64,000 bases of DNA from UMGS1908 sp964432825 (GTDB lineage: Bacteria > Bacillota > Clostridia > Christensenellales > UBA1242). How positions within the stretch are numbered: position 1 is the stretch's first letter; each line of letters begins with the position of its first letter. The notes under the pieces are model-generated. The model saw nothing but the letters and a program-made list of their open reading frames with translations. It was not told the origin of the DNA and searched no databases. Below are positions 44,790-53,191 of this stretch, one piece after another. A program made the translations under genes and the position numbers. Where the stretch lies: contig CAYSOX010000001.1 in NCBI GenBank assembly GCA_964432825.1, forward strand, positions 1-64,000, written 5' to 3'.

Positions 44790-45437
44790 ATGATACAAAA
44801 GATAAAGATTGCCATAGCCTTATGGGGTATGGTAATAATTTTACTAGTTTCGGGATGTGGTGCGTCTGCAGAAATAACCACACAATTAATTCCAACCGAA
44901 ACCGCAAAAATTAAAAGTGAAGATTCAAAAACTTTTCCTAATGAAAATATTGGTTCAATTGAAGAAAGTGAAGATGTTGAAATAAATGAGGAAATTTCAA
45001 AAGATTTAAGATTAAAGCACAAGTTTACCATCTTTAAGTTCGTCGGAAAACGCATTAATGAGTTTTGTAAAGATGCAAAGTTTACACTATTCTTCATTAA
45101 AATTAGTACGAACGATTTAACTTCCGAATTGTTTTGCATAGATATAAAATCAAAAATTCCCTTAACTTCAGCCGATGGAGTTATCCATACCGAAACATTT
45201 TCGCCTTTAGAAAATTTTAACTATCTTGAGGGCAAATTAACAGCCGAAATAATTATAACTTTCAATTATCTTGAGGAAGCAGTCAAAATTAGCGAAAATA
45301 AACTGGTCGCAATGCTTAAAAGATTGGACGAGTCAGATTTTGTTGTAACATTTACAATAAAACTAACCCAAGATATAAGTGTTCAGATTGAATGCAATTT
45401 AACAAGCGATTTAATAGAGGGGGAGTCCGTGGTGTAA
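44790..45437 (+). CDS. Putative lipoprotein, unknown family
   Basis: A 215-residue protein with an N-terminal leader ending in the lipobox LVSGC (Cys near residue 23), so it is predicted to be lipid-anchored outside the membrane. The mature part is Glu/Lys/Thr-rich with alternating strands, including two similar segments around TLFFIKISTNDL and VVTFTIKLTQDIS. The stop codon lies within the first arm of a palindromic element, so the last residues may have been changed by its insertion. It starts ten bases after uvrA. Confidence 0.75.
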   Translation: MIQKIKIAIALWGMVIILLVSGCGASAEITTQLIPTETAKIKSEDSKTFPNENIGSIEESEDVEINEEISKDLRLKHKFTIFKFVGKRINEFCKDAKFTLFFIKISTNDLTSELFCIDIKSKIPLTSADGVIHTETFSPLENFNYLEGKLTAEIIITFNYLEEAVKISENKLVAMLKRLDESDFVVTFTIKLTQDISVQIECNLTSDLIEGESVV

Positions 45438-45521
45438 GTTCCGCGGAAGCAATTTCGGGCGGATGCCCGAAATTATTGCTAGCGCAATTGAAAAATTCCC
45501 ATTTTTCGCTTCCGCGACTTA
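45435..45521. repeat. Palindromic element at the lipoprotein gene end
   Basis: The arms are taagttccgcggaagc and gcttccgcgactta (45508-45521). Between them is a perfect 10-bp hairpin aatttcgggc / gcccgaaatt. The first TAA of the arm is the stop codon of the preceding gene. It resembles a small non-autonomous element. Confidence 0.6.
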
Positions 45522-45608
45522 ATCTTTTTAAGAATAAAAGTGGTATAGTTAGTAAAAGGTTTGACAATCATTTAAATAAAAGGTATATTAGTTTCAAGGA
45601 AGTGAAAA

Positions 45609-46481
45609 ATGAAGAAATTTTTAAGGATTTTAATAACATTTACAATTTTGTGCCTTGCTACCTTTGGTGCAATTGGTGTACAACCAAATAAATATAAAAC
45701 AACCGAGAGCACTTCAGCCGATTCACTGGTTGCAACCGTAACATTAACAGCAAACGATGTTACACGCGGTGGGGTAGATTGCAAAATAGAAATAAACAAA
45801 GATTTGGATGTTCCAAGCACGGCAATCAAGTTTGAATACCGAACAATTGAGCCCGAAGAAGAGTTGTATTCCAAGTTTAAAAAGTCTTATAAAGAACTCA
45901 CAAGCCAAGCAAAAATAGGTAAAATTGTTTATCTAAAACTAAGTTGCCCCGATTATCCCGAAGTAGAAACTTATTTGCAAACTGCAAATGTAACACTTAA
46001 AGTATATATGCCTACATTTTTGCTAAATAAAAGCACATATTTTGTAGATTTTGCATATGCTCCCGAAAGTTCGTCTGCTAGAGTTTTAAAAGACGATGTT
46101 GTGGTAGAAGATAAAAACTTTGTGGTTTACAATATGCGTATGTCCCCCGAGGGGTGTTATGTGGCACTTGTGTACGACGGTTCATTAACAATAGTAATAA
46201 TTTGCATTGTAGCATTTTTAATTATACTAGCATTATGCATCTATCTAAAAATTAGAAAAATGCACAAAGAAGACCCCGAGTATTACGAAGCATTAAAGAA
46301 AGAAAAAGCCGAAAAGAAAGAAAAAGCGTTAAAAAATAGATATTACGAAGAGTCGTTGGCAGTGTCTACCAATAAAAAATCAAAGGTCGCGGGTTCCACC
46401 CAAAAATCTTCAAAGCAAACCACTCAAAATTCAAACAAAAAGAATAAACCAACTCCAAAACAAGTAAAAAGAAAGTTTTAA
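45609..46481 (+). CDS. Secreted single-pass membrane protein with basic cytoplasmic tail
   Basis: A 290-residue protein. A signal peptide (MKKFLRILITFTILCLATFGAIG) is followed by an extracellular beta-rich domain (VTLTANDVTRGGVDCKIEI...), then one helix (about 195-217, LTIVIICIVAFLIILALCIYL). A Lys-rich tail of about 70 residues ends NKKNKPTPKQVKRKF. Two Cys in the ectodomain could pair. The topology places the domain outside and the basic tail inside. No family is recognised. CAAGGAAGTG precedes the ATG. Confidence 0.75.
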   Translation: MKKFLRILITFTILCLATFGAIGVQPNKYKTTESTSADSLVATVTLTANDVTRGGVDCKIEINKDLDVPSTAIKFEYRTIEPEEELYSKFKKSYKELTSQAKIGKIVYLKLSCPDYPEVETYLQTANVTLKVYMPTFLLNKSTYFVDFAYAPESSSARVLKDDVVVEDKNFVVYNMRMSPEGCYVALVYDGSLTIVIICIVAFLIILALCIYLKIRKMHKEDPEYYEALKKEKAEKKEKALKNRYYEESLAVSTNKKSKVAGSTQKSSKQTTQNSNKKNKPTPKQVKRKF

Positions 46482-46560
46482 TATTTTGTGTAAACCAATT
46501 TTGGATGTATAAAGATGTAATCCGGACGCACGAAAACATAAAATAAATCCTTATTTTATG

Positions 46561-46620
46561 TCGGGGTGCAGAGGACTTTCACCCCGACCCCGCCAAATTC
46601 TTTGGCGGGGTTTTCGTGCG
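46561..46620 (+). repeat. Double-hairpin element, copy E1
   Basis: Hairpin 1 tcggggtg / caccccga, hairpin 2 ccccgcc / ggcgggg, then ttttcgtgcg. The second hairpin with its T-run could terminate transcription of the preceding gene. Same layout as copies at 49480, 49701, 52881, 52981, 59448 and 59621. Confidence 0.65.
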
Positions 46621-46722
46621 GAGAAATTCCGGCCGTTCGGTTTATGTGGGCGGAACAGTTTTTGTATAATTTATGTGTGCAAACAACATAATAATATTGA
46701 TAAAATTTGTCTGAGGTGGGGA

Positions 46723-47763
46723 ATGAAAAAAATATTTTGTGTTGTATTAAGTTTAATAATATTTTTCGGGCTTTTTGGGATTTTATTGTTAGACAACTTG
46801 CACCAAAACAGAAATTTTTTTGCAAATTGTTATGATTGTATAACAAATTGTGTTTCTGCAAGCCAAGAAAATTACCGCATAACTAAGGATATTGTCCGCC
46901 CCGAGTTAGATGAAATTTATAATGTTGCAAAAACAACCAAAAATTATATCGGAAATTCTTTTAATACAACCCCAAACAATTTGCAAAAAATGTACAACCA
47001 AAAACTTTTAAACCTTGCAAACACGGGCGAAAATGATTTAATAACTAAAAATCCCGAAACGAATATTTCCGCTTCATCTAAAACAAAACCGCAAATGGCA
47101 ATAGTTATTGACGATTTTGGCTATGACCGAAAAGGTGTTGAAAAAATGCTTAATCTAGATTGCACATTAACAATTGCGGTAATGCCCGCATTGGAATTTT
47201 CTGAAGCAGATGCAAAAACCGCTCACGAAAAGGGGCACGAAGTAATTTTGCATATGCCAATGGAGGCTTACGGCAATCTTCCGCTATCATGGTACGGACC
47301 CTTGTTTATAGCAAATAACGACACCCCCGAAGTCGCTTACAACAAGATAAATCAAGGAATAAACAGCATTCCTTATTGCAATGGGGTGAATATCCATATG
47401 GGAACAGCCGTTAGTCAAAACAAAACCTTAATGCGAGAGGTATTAAAAGCCACCAAAGAACGAAATTTAATCTTTTTAGATAGCCGAACCATAGAAAACA
47501 CCGTTTGCGAGGAGGTAGGCAAGGAAGTGGAAGCACCCGTTGTGCTACGCGATGTCTTTTTAGAACACGGCGGAGCAAATTATGGTGTTACCACCGACCG
47601 CATAACCGAAGCCATAAATCTTTGTTTAAAAAATGGCAAATGCATAGTAATTGGGCATATAGGCTCAGTCGGACGCGATATAACTGCCGAATGCTTAAAG
47701 GCAAACTTAAACCGCATAAAGTCTGCAGGTATAGAAATTGTGCCACTTTCCGCCTTTAAGTAA
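46723..47763 (+). CDS. Divergent polysaccharide deacetylase (YibQ-type)
   Basis: The N-terminus has one membrane segment (IFCVVLSLIIFFGLFGILLL) and an Asn-rich linker. The domain from about residue 125 matches the divergent polysaccharide deacetylase family: AIVIDDFGYDRKGVEKMLNLDCTLTIAVMPAL, GHEVILHMPMEAYG, VNIHMGTAVSQNK, FLDSRT and IGHIGS. These proteins lie outside the membrane and probably act on cell-wall glycans, though activity is unproven. A longer in-frame reading begins in repeat DNA. GAGGTGGGGA before the ATG at 46723 and TATAAT at 46665 decide the start. Confidence 0.88.
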   Translation: MKKIFCVVLSLIIFFGLFGILLLDNLHQNRNFFANCYDCITNCVSASQENYRITKDIVRPELDEIYNVAKTTKNYIGNSFNTTPNNLQKMYNQKLLNLANTGENDLITKNPETNISASSKTKPQMAIVIDDFGYDRKGVEKMLNLDCTLTIAVMPALEFSEADAKTAHEKGHEVILHMPMEAYGNLPLSWYGPLFIANNDTPEVAYNKINQGINSIPYCNGVNIHMGTAVSQNKTLMREVLKATKERNLIFLDSRTIENTVCEEVGKEVEAPVVLRDVFLEHGGANYGVTTDRITEAINLCLKNGKCIVIGHIGSVGRDITAECLKANLNRIKSAGIEIVPLSAFK

Positions 47764-47773
47764 GACGATATTA

Positions 47774-47802
47774 TTCCGCCCGTCCGGTTTAGGCGGGCGG
47801 AA
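47774..47802. repeat. TTCCGCCCG palindrome (REP-like)
   Basis: Perfect 9-bp stem ttccgcccg / cgggcggaa around tccggtttagg. It is the clearest member of the family and lies just after the deacetylase stop. Confidence 0.75.
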
Positions 47803-47804
47803 TA

Positions 47805-47941
47805 TATCATAGGAAAAGTGTAATTTTTAGCCCTCAAAATCATAGGAAAAGTGTAGTTTTTACCCCTCAGAATTATAGGAAAAGTGTAAATTTTGCTAAA
47901 AACAACCCCAAAATTGTTTGTAAATACAAAGAAAAGGTGTA
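47805..47941. repeat. 33-bp tandem repeats before the ATPase gene
   Basis: The core (c/t)ataggaaaagtgta occurs at 47808, 47841 and 47874, exactly 33 bases apart. A degenerate copy caaagaaaaggtgta at 47927-47941 overlaps a TATAAT -10. Each copy is followed by a t/a-rich stretch and, in the first two, a ccctc end. Confidence 0.78.
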
Positions 47942-47986
47942 TAATGCAGATATAATATAACCAAAGTGTATGGAGAGGCATCTTCA

Positions 47987-49315
47987 GTGTTACAAAGAAA
48001 GATTGAAAAGCAAATTACCGATTATTTAACATCCAATTCTAATAAGATAATGATTATAGAGGGAGCAAGGCAGGTTGGAAAGTCTTTTATAATAAGACAT
48101 ATTGCAAAAAATGTATTAACAAACAAGTTCAAAAATTATATAGAAATCAATTTTGTTGAAGACGATTTGGGTGAAAAAATATTCAAAAATGTTAACAATA
48201 AAGACGATTTTTACTTGCAACTTAGTATGATTGCGGGTGATAGGATGGGTGATAAAAGCGATACCCTTATTTTTATTGATGAAATTCAACAATACCCACA
48301 ATTTTTAACAATGCTAAAATTTTTGAAACAAGACGACAAATTTACATATATTTGTAGTGGTTCGCTTTTAGGTGTTACCCTTGCAAAAACTACTTCTATT
48401 CCAATTGGAAGTATAGATATTGTAAAGATGTACCCGCTAGATTTCGAAGAGTTTTTGCTAGCAAATGGTTTCAATAATTTTGCAATTGAAACAATGAGAA
48501 CTAAGTTCCTAAATTTTGAAGCATTGGATGAATCCGTACATGCCAAGGTTATTGATATGTTTAAAAAATATCTTTTAATAGGCGGTTTGCCAGATGCGGT
48601 AAATAGTTTTATAGAAAGAAAAAACATTGCCGAAGTTCGAAAAATTCAATCGGATATTTGCGATTATTACGGCGACGACGCCTCAAAGTATGATATTCAG
48701 CAAAAATTAAAAATCAAACGCATTTACGACTTAATTCCTTCAACACTTGAAAATAAGAAAAAACGCATTGTAATTCAAGATATTGAAAATATAAAAGGCA
48801 AAAGGGTAGGTTCTTACCAAGACGAGTTTGACTATTTAATCAATTCAGGTATCGCCCTAGAGGTTAAAGCCCTATCTACTCCAATATTTCCGCTGATTGA
48901 ATCAAGTGGCAAAAACTTGCTAAAACTATATCTTAACGATGTAGGACTACTCACAAACATCCTGTATAAAACCAATATAAATGCAATTTTAAAAGACGAA
49001 AACAGCATAAATTTAGGCACTTTATATGAATCTGTTGTGGCGAGCGAACTAAAAGCCCATGGTCACAAGTTGTTTTATTATGACAATAAAGCCAATGGTG
49101 AGGTGGATTTTTTGATTGACGACTATCAAAATTTGTCAGTGTTACCAATCGAGGTAAAGTCGGGTAAAAATTATACCGTGCATAGTGCTATCAATAAATT
49201 TTTAGCAAACAAAGATTACAATGTAAAAAATGGGGTAGTCCTTTCCAACGAACGCAAAGTGTTTGAAAAAGAGGGAATTAAATATATGCCAATATATTAC
49301 ATAATGTTTTTCTAA
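47987..49315 (+). CDS. AAA ATPase with DUF4143 domain
   Basis: The N-terminal AAA domain has Walker A EGARQVGKSFIIR and Walker B TLIFIDEIQQYP, followed by YICSGSLLG and a Y/F-PLDFEEFL motif. The C-terminal DUF4143 part ends in a PD-(D/E)xK-like nuclease-fold signature, GEVDFLIDDYQNLSVLPIEVKSGKN. These proteins are common in gut bacteria, and their role is unsettled (DNA-binding or toxin-like roles have been proposed). GTG at 47987 with GAGAGG upstream is preferred over the GTG at 47966. It stands alone behind the 33-bp iterons. Confidence 0.88.
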   Translation: MLQRKIEKQITDYLTSNSNKIMIIEGARQVGKSFIIRHIAKNVLTNKFKNYIEINFVEDDLGEKIFKNVNNKDDFYLQLSMIAGDRMGDKSDTLIFIDEIQQYPQFLTMLKFLKQDDKFTYICSGSLLGVTLAKTTSIPIGSIDIVKMYPLDFEEFLLANGFNNFAIETMRTKFLNFEALDESVHAKVIDMFKKYLLIGGLPDAVNSFIERKNIAEVRKIQSDICDYYGDDASKYDIQQKLKIKRIYDLIPSTLENKKKRIVIQDIENIKGKRVGSYQDEFDYLINSGIALEVKALSTPIFPLIESSGKNLLKLYLNDVGLLTNILYKTNINAILKDENSINLGTLYESVVASELKAHGHKLFYYDNKANGEVDFLIDDYQNLSVLPIEVKSGKNYTVHSAINKFLANKDYNVKNGVVLSNERKVFEKEGIKYMPIYYIMFF

Positions 49316-49415
49316 GTCCAAAACTTTTTCGGAACCTCTTTGCATATTCGCGTCTTTTTATAAAAAGTGCCGAAGTAAAATGTTCCGCCCTACTGGGGTT
49401 GAAACCTGAATGGGT

Positions 49416-49603
49416 GATATTTCATAATTTCCCCGATAAATGTAAAATGTACAAATGCACCACAAATAAATTTGTGATGCACGGGTCGGATAGTATCCGT
49501 CCCGCACACCCGCCACAAAATGTGGCGGGTGTCTTCGTGCTAATTATAATCTTCGTACCAATTATAATGAAAGAACATTAAAACTTTGCGGGTGTCTTCG
49601 TAC
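49416..49603 (+). repeat. Long repeat unit, copy 1
   Basis: From gatatttcataatttccccg to gggtgtcttcgtac, it matches 59542-59746 nearly base for base outside a variable middle. It carries one double hairpin (E2, 49480-49540) inside. Confidence 0.65.
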
Positions 49604-49634
49604 ATTTAATATTTTATATAAAACACAACCAATT

Positions 49635-49850
49635 TTAAACAACCCTAATATAGCATCCAACCCCAGTAAGTTTATCCGGCTTAGGTGGGAGGAACATTCT
49701 TGTAGGGGACGGGTAGTACCCGTCCCGCACACCCGCCACAAAATGTGGCGGGTGTCTTTGTGCGAATAATAAAAGGATAATTAATGTTTAACAACCCCAA
49801 TACAGCATTCAACCCCAGTAAGTTTATCCGGCTTAGGTGGGTGGAACATT
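49635..49850 (+). repeat. Pair of 65-bp direct repeats
   Basis: Copies at 49635-49699 and 49786-49850 share aaccccagtaagtttatccg followed by gcttaggtgggNggaacatt. They flank double hairpin E3. Confidence 0.6.
49701..49763 (+). repeat. Double-hairpin element, copy E3
   Basis: It begins tgtaggggacgggtagtacc. Hairpin 1 is gggacgggta / tacccgtccc, hairpin 2 is acacccgccaca / tgtggcgggtgt, and ctttgtgc follows. It is the most regular copy in the window. Confidence 0.75.
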
Positions 49851-49935
49851 AGACCGCCGAAAAAAAGTTCATCCGGGCAGGTGGGCGGAATAAATAAAAA
49901 TTTTTCAAAAAAATTTCAAAAATGGCTTTTTTTAT

Positions 49936-49964
49936 TTGGAGAACATTTTTTTATTTTGTATAAT
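49936..49964 (+). promoter_or_regulatory. Promoter of the SipW-type substrate pair
   Basis: TTGGAG, a 17-base spacer and TATAAT. The transcript start lies about 55 bases before the ATG at 50028. Confidence 0.6.
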
Positions 49965-50027
49965 GTTATCGTAATATAGTTACTGGAGGTAGTCCATACT
50001 AAGATAGAAAGGAGATGGCAAAAGCAT

Positions 50028-50843
50028 ATGATGGGTTTTCAGACTAAAATAATAACATGCTTTCTATCAATATTGGGTTGTGTCAGTGTTATGACAACCG
50101 GTGTTGTCGCTATATTATATCAAAATGACTTGCTTTTAATGAATAGTGAAACTATTGAAATGCAAGCCACATCAGGTAAACTATATGTAATGCGTTTTGG
50201 GGCGGGATATTACGATATCTATGATAAAGAAAATTCCACAACCAAAAAACAACAGCCTTTGCTTCTTTTTGATGATAGCGAACTAGTTGACCAATCATTA
50301 TATAATGACTTCTTATCAAATGTCACTTTCGCCCCTCAAACCGAACAAAGTTCTGAGCGTAAAATAGAGTACCTCTTTAAATACGAACTTAATATGCTAA
50401 GTGAGGAAATTATTTATATAGCATTGGTAAATGAAAAACTCAACCAAATAAATGCTATAACTCGGGAAGACTTAGGAACTCCTTCCAAAATGTATCAAGC
50501 ATCTTACCGCTTTGCATTCACCGAAGATGAGCCCGATAGTTGGTCAGACAATACTTCAATGGTATTATCTGAATATGATTTGTCCAATAAGGATAACTTC
50601 ATCACCCTAGACCCCGAAGAAAATCCCGTCGTGTGGATTCGTTGTTCCCTCACACCAAAACAAAATTATGGTATAGAAACAAGTTCAAATACTAATACTA
50701 GTGATGATGGAGCCACTTGGAAAGATGAAACTTCCGATTCAAGAGAATTCAATTCAAGCGTTTGGTCATTCACTCTTTATTTCGGTAATGAACTCCAAAC
50801 TCTAGACCAAAAGTTAACTTCCGAACAAAGCCCTAGCAATTAA
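50028..50843 (+). CDS. Secreted protein with SipW-type leader (minor subunit candidate)
   Basis: A 271-residue protein. The leader KIITCFLSILGCVSVMTTGVVAIL has the same layout as the next gene's leader (Cys, Val-Met, Gly-Val, then the mature part) and differs from an ordinary AxA leader. The mature region is Ser/Thr/Glu/Asp-rich with few Cys. No domain is recognised. AAAGGAGATGG lies ten bases before two consecutive ATGs. Dependence on the signal peptidase at 56030 is inferred from leader type and proximity. Confidence 0.7.
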   Translation: MMGFQTKIITCFLSILGCVSVMTTGVVAILYQNDLLLMNSETIEMQATSGKLYVMRFGAGYYDIYDKENSTTKKQQPLLLFDDSELVDQSLYNDFLSNVTFAPQTEQSSERKIEYLFKYELNMLSEEIIYIALVNEKLNQINAITREDLGTPSKMYQASYRFAFTEDEPDSWSDNTSMVLSEYDLSNKDNFITLDPEENPVVWIRCSLTPKQNYGIETSSNTNTSDDGATWKDETSDSREFNSSVWSFTLYFGNELQTLDQKLTSEQSPSN

Positions 50844-51005
50844 CTTTAGTAGCAACTATTGTTCACATTAATCTCGGTAACAAATGTTAAATTTTACTTA
50901 AAACCTATCTTGGGCGAAGAGGATAGGGTATACAAAAGAAAATTAAACATTAGGTTACATAAATTAAAATCAAAAAAATTAAAAATTTTAATAAGGAGAA
51001 AAAAA

Positions 51006-52322
51006 ATGAAATTAAAAAGCAAACTAATTGCGACTATCGTATCTATGTGTGCAGCAATCGCAGTTATGGGTGTTGGTGTTTGGGCTTCTACAGCACAAAG
51101 TTTCTCTTTGACAGTTAACAATGACGTAGATGTTAAAATTATCGGTGTAAACGCGGATATTTATGGTGAATTTGCTGTTTATAGCCAATTTACAGGTCAC
51201 ACTACAGCTAGTGAAACTAATACATTTGCTGCAAAGTATGGTGCAACTGCAGTTGATGGTTATACTTCTCGTGAAGGATATGACCATGGTTATCTTTTGT
51301 ATGCTCAGAACATCGGTGTTAACGATGGTAAGAGAAATACTTATGATCCAACAACTGGAACATACGGCGGAAATGATTCGGAAGGTGCGGCTTTAGGCTA
51401 TGGATATGATAAGTACATTAATGAAACTAAGAACAATGTTTATTTAGCAAGTTCTAATGGAACATTAGTAAATAATAATACTAGCCCAGAAGGAACTCAA
51501 AACCTTCGTACTGGTACAGGCACACAATCTTATGACAATATCTACAATGTTGACTTTACAACACACCAAGCCCAAGTTACATATTTGTATACAATTAATC
51601 AATGGGCTGAAACATCTGGAAATAACGCTATTTATACAGATATTTCAATTAATTTAAGTAGTGATTTAATTGATGCAATAAATGGAACTGTGAAAAATGG
51701 TGCAAATGCACAATTTAGACCTTATGTTTATGTTGGTAAAGTTGGTGAAGGTTGGTATCAACAAAATATGACGGTTGCTAACAATGTAGCAACTACTAAG
51801 TTCGAAATTCCTTCAGACGCTGAAAATGATCAAGTATACTATGTATTATTGACATTTACATTTGCAAGAAACAATGCAAACTTGGATTTGAGTTCTTTAA
51901 GAGATGCATTAAATCACTCTATTGAATTCAAGGCAGAGGTTTCTGAGACTTATAATTCATACAAAGCAGCTGGTCAAGGTTCAAGCGTTTATATGTACAC
52001 AGCAAATGCTAATGATACAGCCCAAAATGGTGGTTGTAAAATTACTGGAGAGTCATGGAACATTGATGCTTCCAAAACAACCGATATCTCAACTCAAATT
52101 TCTGGAGTTGCATATAATGATGCAAGATTAAAGAATTGTTTTGCTTTAGAAACCGAAGATACAACAACATCGCATTTGCCAAATGGTTTCCTTTATACTG
52201 GAACTAGCGCAGAAGATTCAACACCTCACGCAAGCGCATGGACTTGGCTAATTGACCTTAACCAAGGTAAGAGAACTGCTTCATTTGGAAATGGTTTCGA
52301 TACGACTGGCAATGGGGATTAG
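51006..52322 (+). CDS. Secreted TasA/camelysin-like protein with SipW-type leader
   Basis: A 438-residue protein. The leader MKLKSKLIATIVSMCAAIAV then MGVGVWASTAQ is like those cut by the Ser/His signal peptidase SipW. The mature part begins SFSLTVNNDVDVKIIGVNADIYG and continues with strand-rich, Thr/Asn/Gly/Tyr-rich sequence. Segments such as QAQVTYLYTINQWAETSGNN and VYYVLLTFTFARNNANLDL recall TasA-type jelly-roll subunits. The high RBS strength (AAGGAG at 50993) and strong terminators after it suggest an abundant product. An upstream in-frame extension is rejected because the leader would be internal. Confidence 0.78.
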   Translation: MKLKSKLIATIVSMCAAIAVMGVGVWASTAQSFSLTVNNDVDVKIIGVNADIYGEFAVYSQFTGHTTASETNTFAAKYGATAVDGYTSREGYDHGYLLYAQNIGVNDGKRNTYDPTTGTYGGNDSEGAALGYGYDKYINETKNNVYLASSNGTLVNNNTSPEGTQNLRTGTGTQSYDNIYNVDFTTHQAQVTYLYTINQWAETSGNNAIYTDISINLSSDLIDAINGTVKNGANAQFRPYVYVGKVGEGWYQQNMTVANNVATTKFEIPSDAENDQVYYVLLTFTFARNNANLDLSSLRDALNHSIEFKAEVSETYNSYKAAGQGSSVYMYTANANDTAQNGGCKITGESWNIDASKTTDISTQISGVAYNDARLKNCFALETEDTTTSHLPNGFLYTGTSAEDSTPHASAWTWLIDLNQGKRTASFGNGFDTTGNGD

Positions 52323-52377
52323 TTTAAAGGTTATTAACTTGTTCTAAACAAGTATAAAAATTAGAAAATCAAACAAA

Positions 52378-52422
52378 CAGGTGGCGGGGAATAGAGGATA
52401 AATCCTCAAATTCCCCAACCTC
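52378..52422 (+). other. Stacked hairpin in the TasA-like 3' UTR
   Basis: Outer stem ggggaat / attcccc and inner stem gagga / tcctc with a short loop. No T-run follows, so it looks more like an RNA-stabilising 3' structure than a terminator. Confidence 0.5.
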
Positions 52423-52470
52423 TGTTCTAAATTATAATTTAGAATAGTTCAAAAACTATTAAATCAATTA

Positions 52471-52512
52471 AAAACCTATACTTTCGTTCGCCCGAAAGTA
52501 TAGGTTTTTATA
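52471..52512 (+). terminator. Strong terminator
   Basis: A 16-bp perfect stem aaaacctatactttcg / cgaaagtataggtttt, loop ttcgcc, then a T-rich tail. A weaker relative with the same cg-loop theme follows at 52525-52570. Confidence 0.88.
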
Positions 52513-52639
52513 TACACAAAACAAAAAACAAAACTCTCATTCGTTTGCCCGATTGAGTAGTTTTTTTATCTTTATTTAATTGTGTTTAAGTAATATAATA
52601 TGACACAATAGAATGGCGACACTAGTAGTTTTGCTTGAA

Positions 52640-52719
52640 TTTTATGAGAAAAATTCACAAAACAGGTTGCTGGTAGTATTATTACACCAGCGTTCTATTT
52701 TGGGTGTTTTTTCATAAAA
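52640..52719 (+). terminator. Long hairpin with conserved interior, copy D
   Basis: The outer stem ttttatga-gaaaaa...cacaaaacag pairs imperfectly with ctattttgggtg...ttttttcataaaa. The interior reads AACAGGTTGCTGGTAGTATT, then ATTACACCAGCGTTCT. It shares about 27 of 29 interior bases with copy A, with a different outer stem. Confidence 0.7.
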
Positions 52720-52880
52720 GGCGAGTAAAACTACGGCTAATTGGTGCCGGCGGTTCGGGTAGACCGCCGGAACAACCCTGTTCGCCCGTTGATGTTTTTT
52801 AATGTGTAACTTTATTGTAACAATTGCCCAAATTACAGGTTTAACCCCCGTGGGCGAACTGTCGATAAAATTCGATATTT

Positions 52881-53042
52881 TGTAGGGGACGGATTCTATC
52901 CGTCCCGTGTATCAAAACAAAGTTTTGATGTCTTTGTGCATTTAATATATTTTATTATCTTATTATATATTTGTAATTCGTACAAAGACACCCGCCAAAA
53001 TATATGGCGGGCGTGCGGGTCGGGTAGTACCCGACCCCTACA
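52881..53042. repeat. Inverted pair of double-hairpin elements (E4/E5)
   Basis: E4 (52881-52940) runs forward from tgtaggggacgg to gtctttgtgca. E5 (52981-53042) runs in reverse and ends gtagtacccgacccctaca. Together they form a 162-bp unit with inverted ends tgtagggg / cccctaca and a central A/T spacer, the layout expected of a MITE. Confidence 0.7.
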
Positions 53043-53142
53043 TTATATTATTCCGCCCGTCCTTGTTTCAAGCGGTCGGAATGTAATTTACTTAATTACG
53101 ATTATTATAATCTAAATCTACTAAATTTTATGCAAAAACCTT

Positions 53143-53191
53143 AGTTAAGGGGGTAAATTTCGTAAAATTTTTAAAATATACCCCCTTAACT
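53143..53191. repeat. 13-bp inverted repeat upstream of rloA
   Basis: agttaagggggta / tacccccttaact with a 23-base A/T loop. The surrounding gcaaaaa...tttttgc can extend the stem. It could be a terminator or operator. Confidence 0.55.

Larger units (their letters stand above)
49316..50027. other. Repeat-dense non-coding stretch
   Basis: It contains two double-hairpin elements (49480-49540 and 49701-49763), a copy of the approximately 190-bp unit shared with 59542-59746 (here 49416-49603), two copies of a 65-bp unit (49635-49699, 49786-49850) carrying REP-like cores, another REP core at 49863, and the promoter at 49936. An open frame at 49399 runs through repeats and is not supported. Confidence 0.65.

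Noticed and set aside
46558..46722. In-frame extension of the deacetylase gene into repeat DNA
   Set aside because: The extension encodes the double-hairpin element E1. A ribosome site and -10 element sit downstream of it.
47805..47900. 33-bp repeats as a CRISPR array
   Set aside because: The conserved core is only about 15 bases, spacers are similar to each other rather than unique, there are three or four copies, and no cas genes are nearby.
49399..49581. 60-codon open frame
   Set aside because: It lies wholly in the long repeat unit and is not kept open in the second copy.
50859..51005. In-frame extension upstream of the TasA-like gene
   Set aside because: It is Lys-rich and would bury the leader peptide. 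AAGGAG directly precedes ATG 51006.
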